NCBI GenBank assembly: GCA_028065135.1
Contig: JAPTWR010000074.1
Coordinates: forward strand, 1-45,947
Source of the DNA: Acidithiobacillus sp.
Lineage (GTDB): Bacteria; Pseudomonadota; Gammaproteobacteria; Acidithiobacillales; Acidithiobacillaceae
Direction of reading: 5' to 3'
DNA: 45,947 bases
This document shows, in pieces, positions 17,054 to 27,041 of this stretch. Under the pieces are notes generated by a model that was given only the letters and a program-made list of their open reading frames with translations, was not told the origin of the DNA and did not search any database. The translations under genes were made by a program, and so were the position numbers. The stretch's first letter is position 1. Each line of letters begins with the position of its first letter.

Positions 17054-18119
17054 AGCGATGCAACACCCCGGCAACAGCCGCAAAGAGCGCAATGGGCAGG
17101 AGCGTGGCGGCTAGGGGTGGTATCCCGCCGGAGACGCTGATATATCCCGACATCTCCGTGAGGAAATGAAATCCCAGTCCCAGCACCAGCCCCGCCATGA
17201 CCCGCGCCGCCAGGCCTCCACCTCGGGGATTGCGCGTCACAAACGGTACCGCCAGCAAAATCATCACCAGACCCACCCACGGATAACTCACCCGACGCCA
17301 GAACGCCAGGGCAAAGCGGTTCATGTTCAACGCCCCGCTCTGCAACGCCTGGTAACTTTGCCACAGGGTGAGCAAGGTCATGGTGCGTGTCGGGTGTGCA
17401 AAACTGCTCAGGGTGGCCGGGTGCAGGGCTACCGGCCAGGGCGTCTCCGTAACGGCCGTCATCCGTATCTGGTCAGGCGTGATCCTGAACATCCGGACAT
17501 CGTGGAGATACCAGTGCCCCCCTTGGAATACAGCTTCAGAGGCCGTCGTGATGGCATTGATGCCCACCATACCCTGGCGCACGTCGGCGATATGCAGGTT
17601 CTGCAGGATCTTCCCGCCATCGCCCACTGTGCCCACCTGGATTATCTGTGTTTCATAGCGCAGCCATAATCCCCGCGGTCCCATATTGTGGAAGCCCGCT
17701 CCCGGCTCACCGGCGTTGGCCCACATCGCCTCGGCGGCGGGCGCCGTCACTGGTATGACCCATTCTCCCAGGGCAAACATCAGGCCGGCACCCAACAGTC
17801 CGACCAGCAACAACGGCTGCTCCAGGCGCCAGACCGACCACCCCGACATGCGCAGAGCAATCACCTCGGAATGCCCGCTCAGGATACTCATCCAGACCAA
17901 GGCACCCAGCAGTAGCGCCAGCGGGATCACATCGTACGCCACGTCGGGCAACTGCAAAGCGGCATAGGACAGCAGACGGGTCATAGACCAGACGCCGTGC
18001 CCGGGCCCGGAGGATTTAGCGATGAGCTGGGCGATATAGACCAGCGTCAGCAGCATGGCCAGCACGAGGCTGCTATACAGCAGCATGCCGCGAAACAGCA
18101 ATCGGTCGGCGCGTTTCAT
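17046..18119 (-). CDS. lptG: LPS export ABC transporter permease LptG
   Basis: This 357-residue inner-membrane protein works with LptF and LptB to extract lipopolysaccharide and send it along the LptC-LptA bridge. It has N-terminal helices (residues ~13-33 and 60-80), a periplasmic jellyroll-like middle (WLRYETQIIQVGTVGDGG ... EAVFQGGHWYLHDVRM), and three C-terminal helices. ATG at 18119 overlaps the lptF stop by ATGA, so translation is coupled. Order lptF-lptG divergent from pepA is as in E. coli. Confidence 0.93.
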   Translation of the reverse strand: MKRADRLLFRGMLLYSSLVLAMLLTLVYIAQLIAKSSGPGHGVWSMTRLLSYAALQLPDVAYDVIPLALLLGALVWMSILSGHSEVIALRMSGWSVWRLEQPLLLVGLLGAGLMFALGEWVIPVTAPAAEAMWANAGEPGAGFHNMGPRGLWLRYETQIIQVGTVGDGGKILQNLHIADVRQGMVGINAITTASEAVFQGGHWYLHDVRMFRITPDQIRMTAVTETPWPVALHPATLSSFAHPTRTMTLLTLWQSYQALQSGALNMNRFALAFWRRVSYPWVGLVMILLAVPFVTRNPRGGGLAARVMAGLVLGLGFHFLTEMSGYISVSGGIPPLAATLLPIALFAAVAGVLHRFS

Positions 18120-19237
18120 GACGCAGACCGCCCCGGCCAGGCGGGTAACATCGGCAGATCGCGGCTGCGCCGGAAAAAGGCATAGGCAGCAACCACCAGA
18201 ATCAGCACGAGTACCCACAATAATCCGGGGAAAACTGGCATGCTACCATTCATCATATGCTCTTTGACGTAAACGACGATGTTATTGACGGCCAGCAGAA
18301 ACAGTATACCCACCAGCATGCCCGCCGCCCGTCCGCTGCCGCGGGGCTCACTGTAAGCCAGGGGGATGGCCAGCAAAGCCAACAATGGCAACGCCAGCGG
18401 CCAGAGCAGGCGCCACTCCAGCTCGGAGACGGCAAAACGCATCCCGGTGCCGCGCAACTGCCGTACCAGCTGCGGCAAAGATGCGCTGCTCCAGTTGATG
18501 CCGCCGCGCTCGACGCCGCCGCTGTCCTGGTTGTCCAGCAATACCCGGTAGCGTGCGAAGGAAAGGACTTTGAACCCGTCTTTTCCCGGCTGCCCCAGGT
18601 AGCGTTGGCCATCCACCAGCACCAGGGTCAGGGCACCATCCTGAGCGGGCTTGACCTCGCCGTAAGCCGCTGTCGCCATATCCAGTTGCCCGCCCTGGGC
18701 AACAGACAAAAATATCTCCTGGAAGCGGTGGCTGTCTTTACCGACGGCCTGCCCCACGTAAATAACCCTGCCACCGGGTAAATTCGTGAAACTACCAGGC
18801 TGCAGCATGGCTTCTGCCGCAGCATTGGCGAGGCGTACCGATTCGGACTGCAACTCGCGCTGCGCGCCGGGCGCCCAGAAAAGGGACAAAATCAGTTCCA
18901 GACAAAAGACGCACGCCGCAACCACCGCGACGGGCGGCAGAAGTCCCATCAGCCCGGTGCCGGTACTTCGGATGGCCACCATCTCGTTGGAACGATAGAG
19001 GTTGCTGAACACCAGATAAACCGCGAAAAAAAAGGCCAGGGGCAATACCATGACCAGCAAGGTCGGCAGCGCCAGTCCCAGCAATCGCAGAATGATCGAC
19101 AATGGCAACTGCCCGGAGGCGACCTGCCTCAGCAATTGGGTCAACTGACCGATAGACAGAATGGCGAGCACCACCAGGCTGGTCAGCAGAAAGGAGATCG
19201 TGAGATTGCGCACGACCTGCATACGAATGCGGGTCAA
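18116..19237 (-). CDS. lptF: LPS export ABC transporter permease LptF
   Basis: This 373-residue partner of LptG has the same layout: N-terminal helices around residues 14-30 and 48-75, an RSNEMVAIRSTG loop typical of the family, a periplasmic domain in the middle, and C-terminal helices. The TTG start at 19237 is preferred over ATG at 19222 because AGGGG lies eight bases before the TTG and nothing before the ATG. It is divergent from pepA. Confidence 0.93.
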   Translation of the reverse strand: MTRIRMQVVRNLTISFLLTSLVVLAILSIGQLTQLLRQVASGQLPLSIILRLLGLALPTLLVMVLPLAFFFAVYLVFSNLYRSNEMVAIRSTGTGLMGLLPPVAVVAACVFCLELILSLFWAPGAQRELQSESVRLANAAAEAMLQPGSFTNLPGGRVIYVGQAVGKDSHRFQEIFLSVAQGGQLDMATAAYGEVKPAQDGALTLVLVDGQRYLGQPGKDGFKVLSFARYRVLLDNQDSGGVERGGINWSSASLPQLVRQLRGTGMRFAVSELEWRLLWPLALPLLALLAIPLAYSEPRGSGRAAGMLVGILFLLAVNNIVVYVKEHMMNGSMPVFPGLLWVLVLILVVAAYAFFRRSRDLPMLPAWPGRSAS

Positions 19238-19254
19238 GCGGGCAACCCCTGGGG

Positions 19255-19260
19255 ATTATA
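19255..19260 (-). promoter_or_regulatory. Candidate -10 of lptFG
   Basis: On the minus strand these bases read TATAAT, a consensus -10, but the -35 is poor (GGCACA after 17 bases). The predicted leader would be only about ten bases and would begin at the ribosome binding site. Confidence 0.3.
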
Positions 19261-19353
19261 CGCAAGACTTGATTCCCTGTGCCTCTGGGGCTTATGTTCT
19301 GTCTTTGACATCGTCTCGAATTCCTCACCCATAAGATTATCAGGAGAACCGCC

Positions 19354-20856
19354 GTGGAGATAGCCGTACAATGCCAGAACCCGACTACCGACAACAGTGA
19401 CTGTGTGGTCGTCGGAGTTTATGAAGGCGGCATATTGAGCCCTGCCGCAACGCTGGTTGATCTGGCCAGCGGCGGCGCGCTCCGGACCCTCCTCGATACC
19501 GGAGACTTTAGCGGCGCCTGTGGTGACACGCAGTTGCTCTACCAGGTGCCCGGCGTGGCTGCGGCGCGAGTACTGGTTCTGGGCCTCGGCAGCCATGGCA
19601 AGGTCAAGGACAGTCAGTTCCGCAAAGCCGCGCTGGCTGCGGCCCGCGCTTTGCAGGGTGCCCATGTCGGGCGCGCCAGTCTGCACTTGCTCGACATCCC
19701 GGTAATACGTCGTTCCGCGCCGGCTTGCGCCAAAATACTGGTCCAGGCCGTGGCGGACGCGGAGTATCACTTCGATCGCCACAAGAAACCTGCTGACGCG
19801 CCACAACGACCCATATCCGAACTGCAGCTATCCATTCCTGAAAACGATACCGCAGCGCTCGCGGAGCTTCAGGGTGCCGTAGCAGAAGCTCATGTAACGG
19901 CCCGCGCCGTCGCCTGGACCCGGGATATGGCCAACGAACCCGGAAATATCTGTACTCCCACGTGGCTCGCTGAACAAGCGGAGGCCATGGCCGGGCGGCT
20001 GGGCATCAAAAGCACTATCCTCGGTCCGGACGCGATGGAAGCCTTGGGTATGCACCTACTCCTTGGCGTGGCCCACGGATCCCGGCAGCCGCCCCGCCTG
20101 ATCATTCTCGAATACCGGGGCGGTGCCGAAAATCAGGCGCCTATCGTCCTGGTCGGCAAGGGTCTCACCTTTGATGCGGGCGGCATCTCTCTAAAACCCG
20201 CCGACAAGATGGATGAAATGAAGTATGACATGTGCGGCGGGGCATCGGCCCTGGCAGCGATTCAGGCAGCGGCAGAACTCCAACTTCCGCTGAACATCGT
20301 TACCGTGGTGCCCGCTTCGGAAAACCTGCCCGACGGGCAGGCCACCAAACCCGGCGACATCCACAGGAGCATGAACGGCATGAGCGTGGAGGTCGTGAAT
20401 ACCGATGCCGAGGGCCGGCTGATTCTTGCGGATGCGTTGACCTATGTGGAGCGTTTCGAACCCGACGTGGTGATCGACATGGCCACCCTTACCGGCGCCT
20501 GCATCATCGCCCTGGGGCACCAGACGGCGGCGGTAATGGGCAATCATGAAGGGCTCGTTCATGATCTCATCGCTGCGGGCAAGGAAAGTATGGACCGGGT
20601 TTGGGAGTTACCCCTCTTCGAGGAATATCAGGAGCAATTGAAGAGCCCGGTTGCGGATCTTTCCAACGTCGGTGGCCGGCCGGCGGGGACCATCACCGCC
20701 GCCTGCTTTCTCTCGCGCTTCACCGAAAACTATCACTGGGCCCATCTCGATATTGCGGGGGTGGCGTGGAAGAGCGGCGAACACAAAAATGCGACGGGCC
20801 GCCCGGTACCGTTGTTGGTGGAGTATCTGCTGCGGCGGGCTCGGCAGGTGGCCTGA
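19354..20856 (+). CDS. pepA: Leucyl aminopeptidase (M17 family)
   Basis: This 500-residue cytosolic two-metal exopeptidase removes N-terminal residues from peptides; the E. coli homologue also acts as a DNA-binding protein. The family signature NTDAEGRLILADALTY is near residue 350. Metal ligands are in VGKGLTFDAGGISLKP near 265-280 and DMCGGASA near 290. The GTG start has AGGAG seven bases upstream. The N-terminal domain of ~165 residues is weakly conserved as usual. Synteny with lptF, holC and valS matches enterobacteria. Confidence 0.96.
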   Translation: MEIAVQCQNPTTDNSDCVVVGVYEGGILSPAATLVDLASGGALRTLLDTGDFSGACGDTQLLYQVPGVAAARVLVLGLGSHGKVKDSQFRKAALAAARALQGAHVGRASLHLLDIPVIRRSAPACAKILVQAVADAEYHFDRHKKPADAPQRPISELQLSIPENDTAALAELQGAVAEAHVTARAVAWTRDMANEPGNICTPTWLAEQAEAMAGRLGIKSTILGPDAMEALGMHLLLGVAHGSRQPPRLIILEYRGGAENQAPIVLVGKGLTFDAGGISLKPADKMDEMKYDMCGGASALAAIQAAAELQLPLNIVTVVPASENLPDGQATKPGDIHRSMNGMSVEVVNTDAEGRLILADALTYVERFEPDVVIDMATLTGACIIALGHQTAAVMGNHEGLVHDLIAAGKESMDRVWELPLFEEYQEQLKSPVADLSNVGGRPAGTITAACFLSRFTENYHWAHLDIAGVAWKSGEHKNATGRPVPLLVEYLLRRARQVA

Positions 20857-20867
20857 GAGGACCGCCC

Positions 20868-21293
20868 TTGCCTGTCGCCTCGTTTTATACCCTGCCGCCG
20901 ACACTGCTTACCGCGCACGAACAGCGGCGCGGCATGTGCCGGGTGATTGCCAAGGTGTGGCAGGTCATGGGAGAAGCAGATATCCTGTGTCCGGATACGG
21001 AGGCCGGGCAGGCCCTGGATGACCTGCTCTGGACCTTTCAGGCGGGAGCTTTCGTGCCCCATGTCCGGGGCGCAGGAGAACCGGTACGCATCCACGAGAA
21101 CGGCGCATGGCCCTTGCAGGGCAAGGCGCTGGTGCTCTGCGGGCTGGACGAATTGCCGGCGCCCCTCCCCCCCTGCGAGCGGCTCATCGACTTCATTCCG
21201 GTCGCGGAGCAATTACGCGGCTTCGCCAGAGAACGATACAGACAATTAAAGAACGCAGGATTCACCATGCAGGTGCATCCCCTGGAAGCCTGA
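20868..21293 (+). CDS. holC: DNA polymerase III chi subunit
   Basis: This 141-residue protein is the chi subunit that links the clamp loader to SSB. The start is a TTG at 20868 with AGAGG seven bases upstream. Features include VASFYTLPP at the start, a MCRVIAKVWQ helix, DLLWTFQAGAFVPHVR near 45-60 and a C-terminal ERLIDFIP...FARERYRQLKNAGF, all matching chi. It lies between pepA and valS exactly as in E. coli. Confidence 0.9.
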   Translation: MPVASFYTLPPTLLTAHEQRRGMCRVIAKVWQVMGEADILCPDTEAGQALDDLLWTFQAGAFVPHVRGAGEPVRIHENGAWPLQGKALVLCGLDELPAPLPPCERLIDFIPVAEQLRGFARERYRQLKNAGFTMQVHPLEA

Positions 21294-21306
21294 TCGGAGA
21301 CACGCC

Positions 21307-21987
21307 ATGGCAAGCATGACCACACGTAAGGAACCTGTCCTCGAAGAGCAGATGGACGTCGATGACGACGCCCCGCTGTTGCTCACCAACCTTGTACGTC
21401 CGGGGTTGCCACCCCAGCTTTGGCGACATGCGGACGACGAAGCGCCGGAAGCCGTAAACCGTCCGCCGGCAGAGGCGGCGCCGGACCAACTCCCTCCGCA
21501 TGGTTCCGGGCCGGTGGCGACGCCCGACAATCCCGCCGCCTTTTCCATGCGTTGGGAGGAGGCTGCGGCAGCGAGCAATGGCGCAGCAGCGACTGCCGGA
21601 GAATATGCACAGGCAGCGCCACACTGGCAGGATGACGCGGCTTCCCCGGAAACACTGCAGGAGACCACGACAACCGATGCCCCCGAAATTGTCGGGTCAA
21701 CCGCCGCGATGCCTCCCATGACCCTCGATTTTCTCAAAGACTTCGAAGAGTTGCTTTTCCGGGAGATCGAACGACGGATCATCAACGAGATCGAAGAGCA
21801 GGTGACACAGCATCTGCAAACCGTCTGGAAGGAGCGGATCAGCCTGACGATCATGCGTACCCTGGCGCTGGAGGGCATCCAGTTGCGTGAAAGCCTGAGC
21901 GAAGATCTTCGCAAATCGCTTCCGGAAATACTGCAGCGCGTCCTGCACGAAGGCCTGGACCAGATCAACGCCTCGGAAATCGAGTAA
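21307..21987 (+). CDS. Unknown protein with disordered N-terminus and helical C-terminus
   Basis: This 226-residue protein is not recognised. Residues 1-135 are acidic and rich in Ala, Pro, Glu and Asp, probably disordered. From ~residue 140 there is a charged helical region ([20 protein letters not shown], then [16 protein letters not shown]) that could form a coiled coil or bind a partner. GGAG lies eight bases before the ATG. It is inserted between holC and valS, which are neighbours in E. coli, and is packed tightly (13 and 11 base gaps), so it is likely cotranscribed with them. Confidence 0.75.
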   Translation: MASMTTRKEPVLEEQMDVDDDAPLLLTNLVRPGLPPQLWRHADDEAPEAVNRPPAEAAPDQLPPHGSGPVATPDNPAAFSMRWEEAAAASNGAAATAGEYAQAAPHWQDDAASPETLQETTTTDAPEIVGSTAAMPPMTLDFLKDFEELLFREIERRIINEIEEQVTQHLQTVWKERISLTIMRTLALEGIQLRESLSEDLRKSLPEILQRVLHEGLDQINASEIE

Positions 21988-21998
21988 GATACCCTCCC

Positions 21999-24815
21999 AT
22001 GACTGACACTCTGAATCGCCCCTTCGCCCCCGCCGAAATCGAAACCCAATGCTACGCACGCTGGGAAACCCACGGCCTGTTCCAGCCGAAAGGCAGTGGC
22101 ACCCCCTATTGCATCATGCTTCCGCCACCCAATGTCACTGGCACCCTGCATATGGGCCACGCCTTTCAGGATACCCTCATGGATATCCTCACCCGCGTCC
22201 ACCGGATGCGCGGCGAGCGCACCCTCTGGCAGCCGGGCACCGACCATGCCGGTATCGCCACCCAGATGCTGGTGGAACGGCAACTGGTACAGGAAGGCGG
22301 CGATCGCCATCAGATGGGCCGCAGTGCCTTTCTGGAACGGGTCTGGCAGTGGCGCCGGGAATCCGGTGGCCATATCACCCGGCAGATGCGACGGCTGGGG
22401 GCATCCTGTGACTGGTCACGCGAGCGTTTTACGTTAGACAGCGGGCTCTCCCATGCGGTCACCGAAGTCTTCGTCCGCCTCCATGACGAAGGGCTGATCT
22501 ACCGCGGCAAACGGCTGGTCAACTGGGACCCGGTCCTGCGTACCGCAGTCTCCGATCTGGAGGTCGTCAGCGAAGCGGAGCAAGGCTCGCTCTGGCATAT
22601 CCGTTATCCCCTCAGTGATGGCACCGGCTCCCTCGTGGTCGCCACCACCCGTCCGGAAACCCTGCTGGGCGACGTGGCGGTGGCGGTTCACCCCGACGAT
22701 CCGCGCTACGCCGCCCTCGTCGGCAAGACCCTGCGCCTGCCGGTCATGAACCGTGAGATTCCCATCATCGCAGACGATTATGTCGATCCGGAATTTGGCT
22801 CCGGCTGCGTCAAAATCACCCCGGCCCACGATTTCAACGACTATCAGGTGGGGCAACGGCACAGCCTGGCCCTGCTCAACGTCTTTACCCCTGACGCGCG
22901 CATCCGGGACAGTATCGAGGTCTTCGGCGACGGCGTCGTCGCCGGGGAGATTCCCGAGACCCTGCGCGGACTGGACCGTTATGCCGCCCGCCAGCAGATT
23001 CTCGCCCTGCTGGCGGCGGAGAACCTGCTGGAACGCACTGACGAACACCAACTCATGGTGCCCCGCGGCGACCGCTCCCATGCCGTCATCGAGCCCTATC
23101 TGACCGATCAATGGTATGTGCGGGTCGCCCCCCTGGCGGAGCCGGCCATCCGCGCGGTGGAAGAAGGCCGCATCCGCTTCGTGCCGGAAAACTGGAACAA
23201 AACCTACTTCGACTGGATGCAGCGCATCGAGGACTGGTGCATTTCCCGCCAGCTCTGGTGGGGGCACCAGATTCCTGCCTGGTACGGTCCCGACGGCAAA
23301 ATCTTTGTCGCTCGTCGTGAAGAGGAAGCGCAGTCGGAGGCCGCCCGCCATTACGGCATGCCGGTGGTCCTGGAACGCGACCCGGACGTGCTCGACACCT
23401 GGTTCAGTTCGGCGCTGTGGCCCTTCACCACCCTGGGCTGGCCGGAAAAAACATCGGACCTTGCCCAGTTCTACCCCACCAGCGTGCTGGTCACCGGCTT
23501 CGACATCATTTTTTTCTGGGTGGCGCGAATGATCATGATGGGTCTGCGCTTCATGGACGAGGTGCCATTCCATGAAGTCTATGTCCACGGTCTGGTGCGC
23601 GATGCCGAGGGCCAGAAGATGAGCAAGTCCAAAGGCAATGTCCTCGACCCCATTGACCTCATCGACGGCATCTGTCTGGAAGACCTCGTCGCCAAGCGTA
23701 CCCGAGGTCTCATGCAGCCGCAGATGGCGGCCAAAATCGAAAAGGCCACCCGTAAGGAGTTCGCCGACGGCATTCCCGCCTTCGGCACCGATGCCCTGCG
23801 CTTCACCTTCGCGGTACTGGCCACCCAGGGCCGGGACATCAAGTTTGACCTCAAGCGGGTGGAGGGGAATCGCAATTTCTGCAACAAGCTTTGGAACGCC
23901 TCGCGTTTTGCCCTGATGCAGACACGAAATCCGGCCGATCTGGACGGCGAGCGCGAGCTACTGGCGCCGGAACGCTGGATCATCGGTCGCCTGCAGCACT
24001 GCGAGGCGGACGTCAACAGCGCCATCGACCAGTATCGCTTTGCCGACGCCGCCCATGCGCTCTACCAGTTTTTCTGGAATGACTACTGCGACTGGTATAT
24101 CGAACTGAGCAAACCGGTGCTGCGCGAGGGCAGCCCGTTTACCTCGGCACAGCAGTGCGGCACCCGCAATACCCTGCTGCGGGTGCTGGAGGCCGGACTG
24201 CGTCTGCTGCACCCGGTGATGCCCTTCCTCACCGAGGAACTCTGGCAGCGGGTCGCACCGATGATCGGCAAGGCGGGCGACAGCATTGCCCTTGCCCCCT
24301 ACCCGGTGGCCGATCTCGCCCGTGTGGACGCCGATGCCGATGCCGATACGGAATGGCTGATTGCCGTCATCCGCGCCATCCGCTCGGTGCGCGGCGAGAT
24401 GGATATCCCACCGGGGAAACCTCTGCCCCTGCTCCTGCAGGCCGGCGATACCCATGACCGGAAAAGGGTGGAACGCTATCAGTCCTGGCTCTTCGCCCTC
24501 GGCCGCCTCGCCAGTCTGGAATGGCTGGGCGCCGAAGAGGAAGCGCCGCCCGCCGCCTTGCAACTGGTCGGCGATCTGCGCGTCCTCGTCCCTCTCGCGG
24601 GGGTGATCAACGTGGCCGCCGAACAGACCCGCCTCGCCAAGGAACAGCAGCGACTGGAACAGGATCGCGCCAAAACCGTCGCCAAACTCGGCCAGGAGAG
24701 CTTTCGCAGCCGGGCGCCCGCAGAGGTGGTCGCCAAAGAAGAGGAACGTCTGCGGGAGGTGGATGCCGCATTACTGCAACTGGAGGAGCAGGCACGGCGG
24801 TTAGCCTCGTTGTGA
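21999..24815 (+). CDS. valS: Valyl-tRNA synthetase
   Basis: This 938-residue class I synthetase charges tRNA-Val. The HIGH motif is [15 protein letters not shown] (residues ~38-52), the editing domain includes [18 protein letters not shown] near 210, and the KMSKS motif is [10 protein letters not shown] near 540. Anticodon-binding ([13 protein letters not shown] near 690) and a C-terminal coiled coil (residues ~870-938) complete the family layout. E. coli ValS has 951 residues. Confidence 0.98.
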   Translation: MTDTLNRPFAPAEIETQCYARWETHGLFQPKGSGTPYCIMLPPPNVTGTLHMGHAFQDTLMDILTRVHRMRGERTLWQPGTDHAGIATQMLVERQLVQEGGDRHQMGRSAFLERVWQWRRESGGHITRQMRRLGASCDWSRERFTLDSGLSHAVTEVFVRLHDEGLIYRGKRLVNWDPVLRTAVSDLEVVSEAEQGSLWHIRYPLSDGTGSLVVATTRPETLLGDVAVAVHPDDPRYAALVGKTLRLPVMNREIPIIADDYVDPEFGSGCVKITPAHDFNDYQVGQRHSLALLNVFTPDARIRDSIEVFGDGVVAGEIPETLRGLDRYAARQQILALLAAENLLERTDEHQLMVPRGDRSHAVIEPYLTDQWYVRVAPLAEPAIRAVEEGRIRFVPENWNKTYFDWMQRIEDWCISRQLWWGHQIPAWYGPDGKIFVARREEEAQSEAARHYGMPVVLERDPDVLDTWFSSALWPFTTLGWPEKTSDLAQFYPTSVLVTGFDIIFFWVARMIMMGLRFMDEVPFHEVYVHGLVRDAEGQKMSKSKGNVLDPIDLIDGICLEDLVAKRTRGLMQPQMAAKIEKATRKEFADGIPAFGTDALRFTFAVLATQGRDIKFDLKRVEGNRNFCNKLWNASRFALMQTRNPADLDGERELLAPERWIIGRLQHCEADVNSAIDQYRFADAAHALYQFFWNDYCDWYIELSKPVLREGSPFTSAQQCGTRNTLLRVLEAGLRLLHPVMPFLTEELWQRVAPMIGKAGDSIALAPYPVADLARVDADADADTEWLIAVIRAIRSVRGEMDIPPGKPLPLLLQAGDTHDRKRVERYQSWLFALGRLASLEWLGAEEEAPPAALQLVGDLRVLVPLAGVINVAAEQTRLAKEQQRLEQDRAKTVAKLGQESFRSRAPAEVVAKEEERLREVDAALLQLEEQARRLASL

Positions 24816-24845
24816 TCAACGCCCCCGGAAACCGGAGACACCCGG

Positions 24846-26201
24846 ATGGCTAAACGCCAGATCTATCCCCTGGAACCCCTGTTCGGAAGAATGCTCTCGC
24901 CTTTCGAACAGTTTCTGCGGCGGGCAACGGCGGGTGGTATCGTGCTCATCGCGGCGACCATCCTCACCCTGATTCTCAGCAACTCAACCTGGCACACGGC
25001 CTATCACGCGTTCTGGGAGCAGCATCTCAGCCTGCACTGGGGTAACTGGATATTCGATCAGAGCCTGCATCACTGGATTAACGACGGGCTGATGGCGGTA
25101 TTCTTTTTTGTGGTCGGGCTGGAACTCAAGCGCGAATTTCTGGTGGGGGAACTGTCCTCCCTGCGCGATGCCGCCCTGCCGGTTATCGCCGCGCTTGGCG
25201 GCATGCTGGCTCCGGCGTTGATTTATCACCAATTTAACCCGACCGGCCCGGCGGCAGACGGTTGGGGAATCCCGATGGCGACGGATATTGCCTTCGCCAT
25301 CGGGATTCTCGTCCTGCTCGCCTGGCGCATCCCCCGTAATCTGATCATTTTTCTGACTGCACTGGCCATCGCCGATGATCTGGGCGCAGTGCTGGTCATC
25401 GCGATTTTTTACACACCGGCGCTCCATATCAAAGCGCTGATGATCGCCCTGCTCTTGCTACTGGCCTTGCTTTTGTTCAACCGGAGCGGCGTTCGTCATA
25501 CCCTGCCCTATCTGCTGGTCGGGCTACCCTTCTGGTATTTCGTGATACTCTCCGGAATCCATGCCACGGTGGCCGGGATTCTTCTGGCTTTTACCATCCC
25601 GGCGCGGGGCCGCATACTGCCGGGCGAACTGGCGGACAACCTCAGTGCCCACGGACAACACCTGCGCGATACCATAATCCACGGCAAACGTCTGGATCCT
25701 CTGGTCAACGAACAACTTGCCGGGATCATTCAGGACATCCGCAACATCAGCGTCGCCGCGCTGGCCCCCCAACAACGTCTGGAGCATGCCATTCAGCCCT
25801 GGGTGACTTTTGCGGTCCTTCCGGTTTTTGCGCTCGCCAACGCCGGCATCCATTTTGCGCACATCTCCGTGAACATGCTGTTCAGTAGCGTTACCATCGG
25901 TATTTGCCTGGGATTGGTATTGGGCAAATTCCTGGGCATCGGCCTCAGCAGTTGGTTGGCCGTGCGCCTCAAAATCGCGCGGCTGCCTGCCGGGGTACGA
26001 TGGCCACACCTGCTGGGCGCTGCCTGGCTCGGCGGCATCGGTTTTACCATGTCTTTATTTATCGGCCAACTGGCCTTTGGCGATCCGCAGCTGCGAGAAG
26101 AAGCCAGGCTCGGTATCCTGCTCGCATCGCTGATAGCCGCAAGCATAGGTTTGCTCTGGCTATTTCAGGTAAGCCGCAAAAAAGGAGACCTACCCGCATG
26201 A
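24846..26201 (+). CDS. nhaA: Na+/H+ antiporter NhaA
   Basis: This 451-residue inner-membrane antiporter exchanges sodium for protons and helps cytoplasmic pH and sodium balance. The key double aspartate is in ALAIADDLGAVLVIAIFY near residue 178. Other family segments are HHWINDGLMAVFFFVVGLELKRE near 72, ATDIAFAIGIL near 145 and GIGFTMSLFI near 397. It is longer than E. coli NhaA (388), mostly through an extended cytoplasmic loop near 255-310. GGAG lies upstream. It overlaps nadC by ATGA. Confidence 0.95.
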   Translation: MAKRQIYPLEPLFGRMLSPFEQFLRRATAGGIVLIAATILTLILSNSTWHTAYHAFWEQHLSLHWGNWIFDQSLHHWINDGLMAVFFFVVGLELKREFLVGELSSLRDAALPVIAALGGMLAPALIYHQFNPTGPAADGWGIPMATDIAFAIGILVLLAWRIPRNLIIFLTALAIADDLGAVLVIAIFYTPALHIKALMIALLLLLALLLFNRSGVRHTLPYLLVGLPFWYFVILSGIHATVAGILLAFTIPARGRILPGELADNLSAHGQHLRDTIIHGKRLDPLVNEQLAGIIQDIRNISVAALAPQQRLEHAIQPWVTFAVLPVFALANAGIHFAHISVNMLFSSVTIGICLGLVLGKFLGIGLSSWLAVRLKIARLPAGVRWPHLLGAAWLGGIGFTMSLFIGQLAFGDPQLREEARLGILLASLIAASIGLLWLFQVSRKKGDLPA

Positions 26202-27025
26202 TCCCCGCTGACATATTACACACGGTACAAGAGGCTCTTGCCGAAGATATCGGCAGCGGTGACCTGACCGCAGCACTCATTCCGGCAGATCAGGAATTGC
26301 GCGCGCGCATCATCAGCCGGGAAGCCGGCATTCTTTGCGGACGCCCCTATGCGGATGCCACTTTCGCCGCGCTATCCCCCGCCCTTCAGATCCACTGGCA
26401 ATTGGCCGAAGGCGCGTGGATGCTGCCCGATCAGGAAATCTGCAGCATCGCCGGTCCTGCCAGGGCTCTGCTCAGCGGCGAGCGCACCGCACTGAATTTC
26501 CTGCAGACGCTCTCCGGTACCGCCACCCAGGTCAGCGCTTTTGTCGACATGCTGCGCGGCCATAAAACCCGGCTGCTGGACACCCGTAAAACCATCCCCG
26601 GCCTGCGTCAGGCGCAAAAATATGCGGTGCGTATCGGCGGCGGACACAACCACCGGCTGGGCCTATACGATGGCATTCTCATCAAGGAAAATCACATCGC
26701 TGCCTGCGGCAGCGTCGCGGCGGCACTGCAGGCGGCCCGGCAACTGGCTCCGGCACTCACCCGCATCGAAATTGAAGTGGAAAATCTGAGCCAGTTGGAA
26801 GAAGCGCTGAGCGCGGGCGCCGACATGATCCTGCTCGACAACTTTACCCTGGAGGATTTGCGCCTTGCCGTGCAGCGAGTCGCAGGGCGTCTGCCCCTGG
26901 AGGCATCGGGGAATATGGACCTGCACAATATCACTGAAGCAGCGGCCACCGGCGTGGATTTCATTTCCGTGGGCAGCCTCACCCGCCATCTGCGCAGCCT
27001 GGATCTGTCGCTGCGTCATCGCTGA
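26198..27025 (+). CDS. nadC: Nicotinate-nucleotide pyrophosphorylase (carboxylating)
   Basis: This 275-residue enzyme converts quinolinate and PRPP to nicotinate mononucleotide in de novo NAD synthesis. Diagnostic segments are ALAEDIGSGDLTAALIP at the start, RTALNFLQTLSGTAT near 97, LLDTRKTIPGLRQAQKYAV near 128 and GGGHNHRLGLYDGILIKENHI near 150. The ATG overlaps the nhaA stop by four bases and has GGAG nine bases upstream. Neighbouring nhaA is not functionally linked in an obvious way. Confidence 0.96.
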   Translation: MIPADILHTVQEALAEDIGSGDLTAALIPADQELRARIISREAGILCGRPYADATFAALSPALQIHWQLAEGAWMLPDQEICSIAGPARALLSGERTALNFLQTLSGTATQVSAFVDMLRGHKTRLLDTRKTIPGLRQAQKYAVRIGGGHNHRLGLYDGILIKENHIAACGSVAAALQAARQLAPALTRIEIEVENLSQLEEALSAGADMILLDNFTLEDLRLAVQRVAGRLPLEASGNMDLHNITEAAATGVDFISVGSLTRHLRSLDLSLRHR

Positions 27026-27041
27026 GCGTTCCGCCGCTCAG
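27022..27041. terminator. Hairpin spanning both convergent stop codons
   Basis: CTGAGCG (27022-27028) and CGCTCAG (27035-27041) pair perfectly around six bases. One arm contains the TGA of nadC, the other the TGA of the convergent VOC gene. There is no T-run, so any termination would be factor-assisted. Confidence 0.4.

Noticed and set aside
22434..23588. Long minus-strand frame opposite valS
   Set aside because: It is the shadow of a conserved synthetase and lacks any family resemblance.
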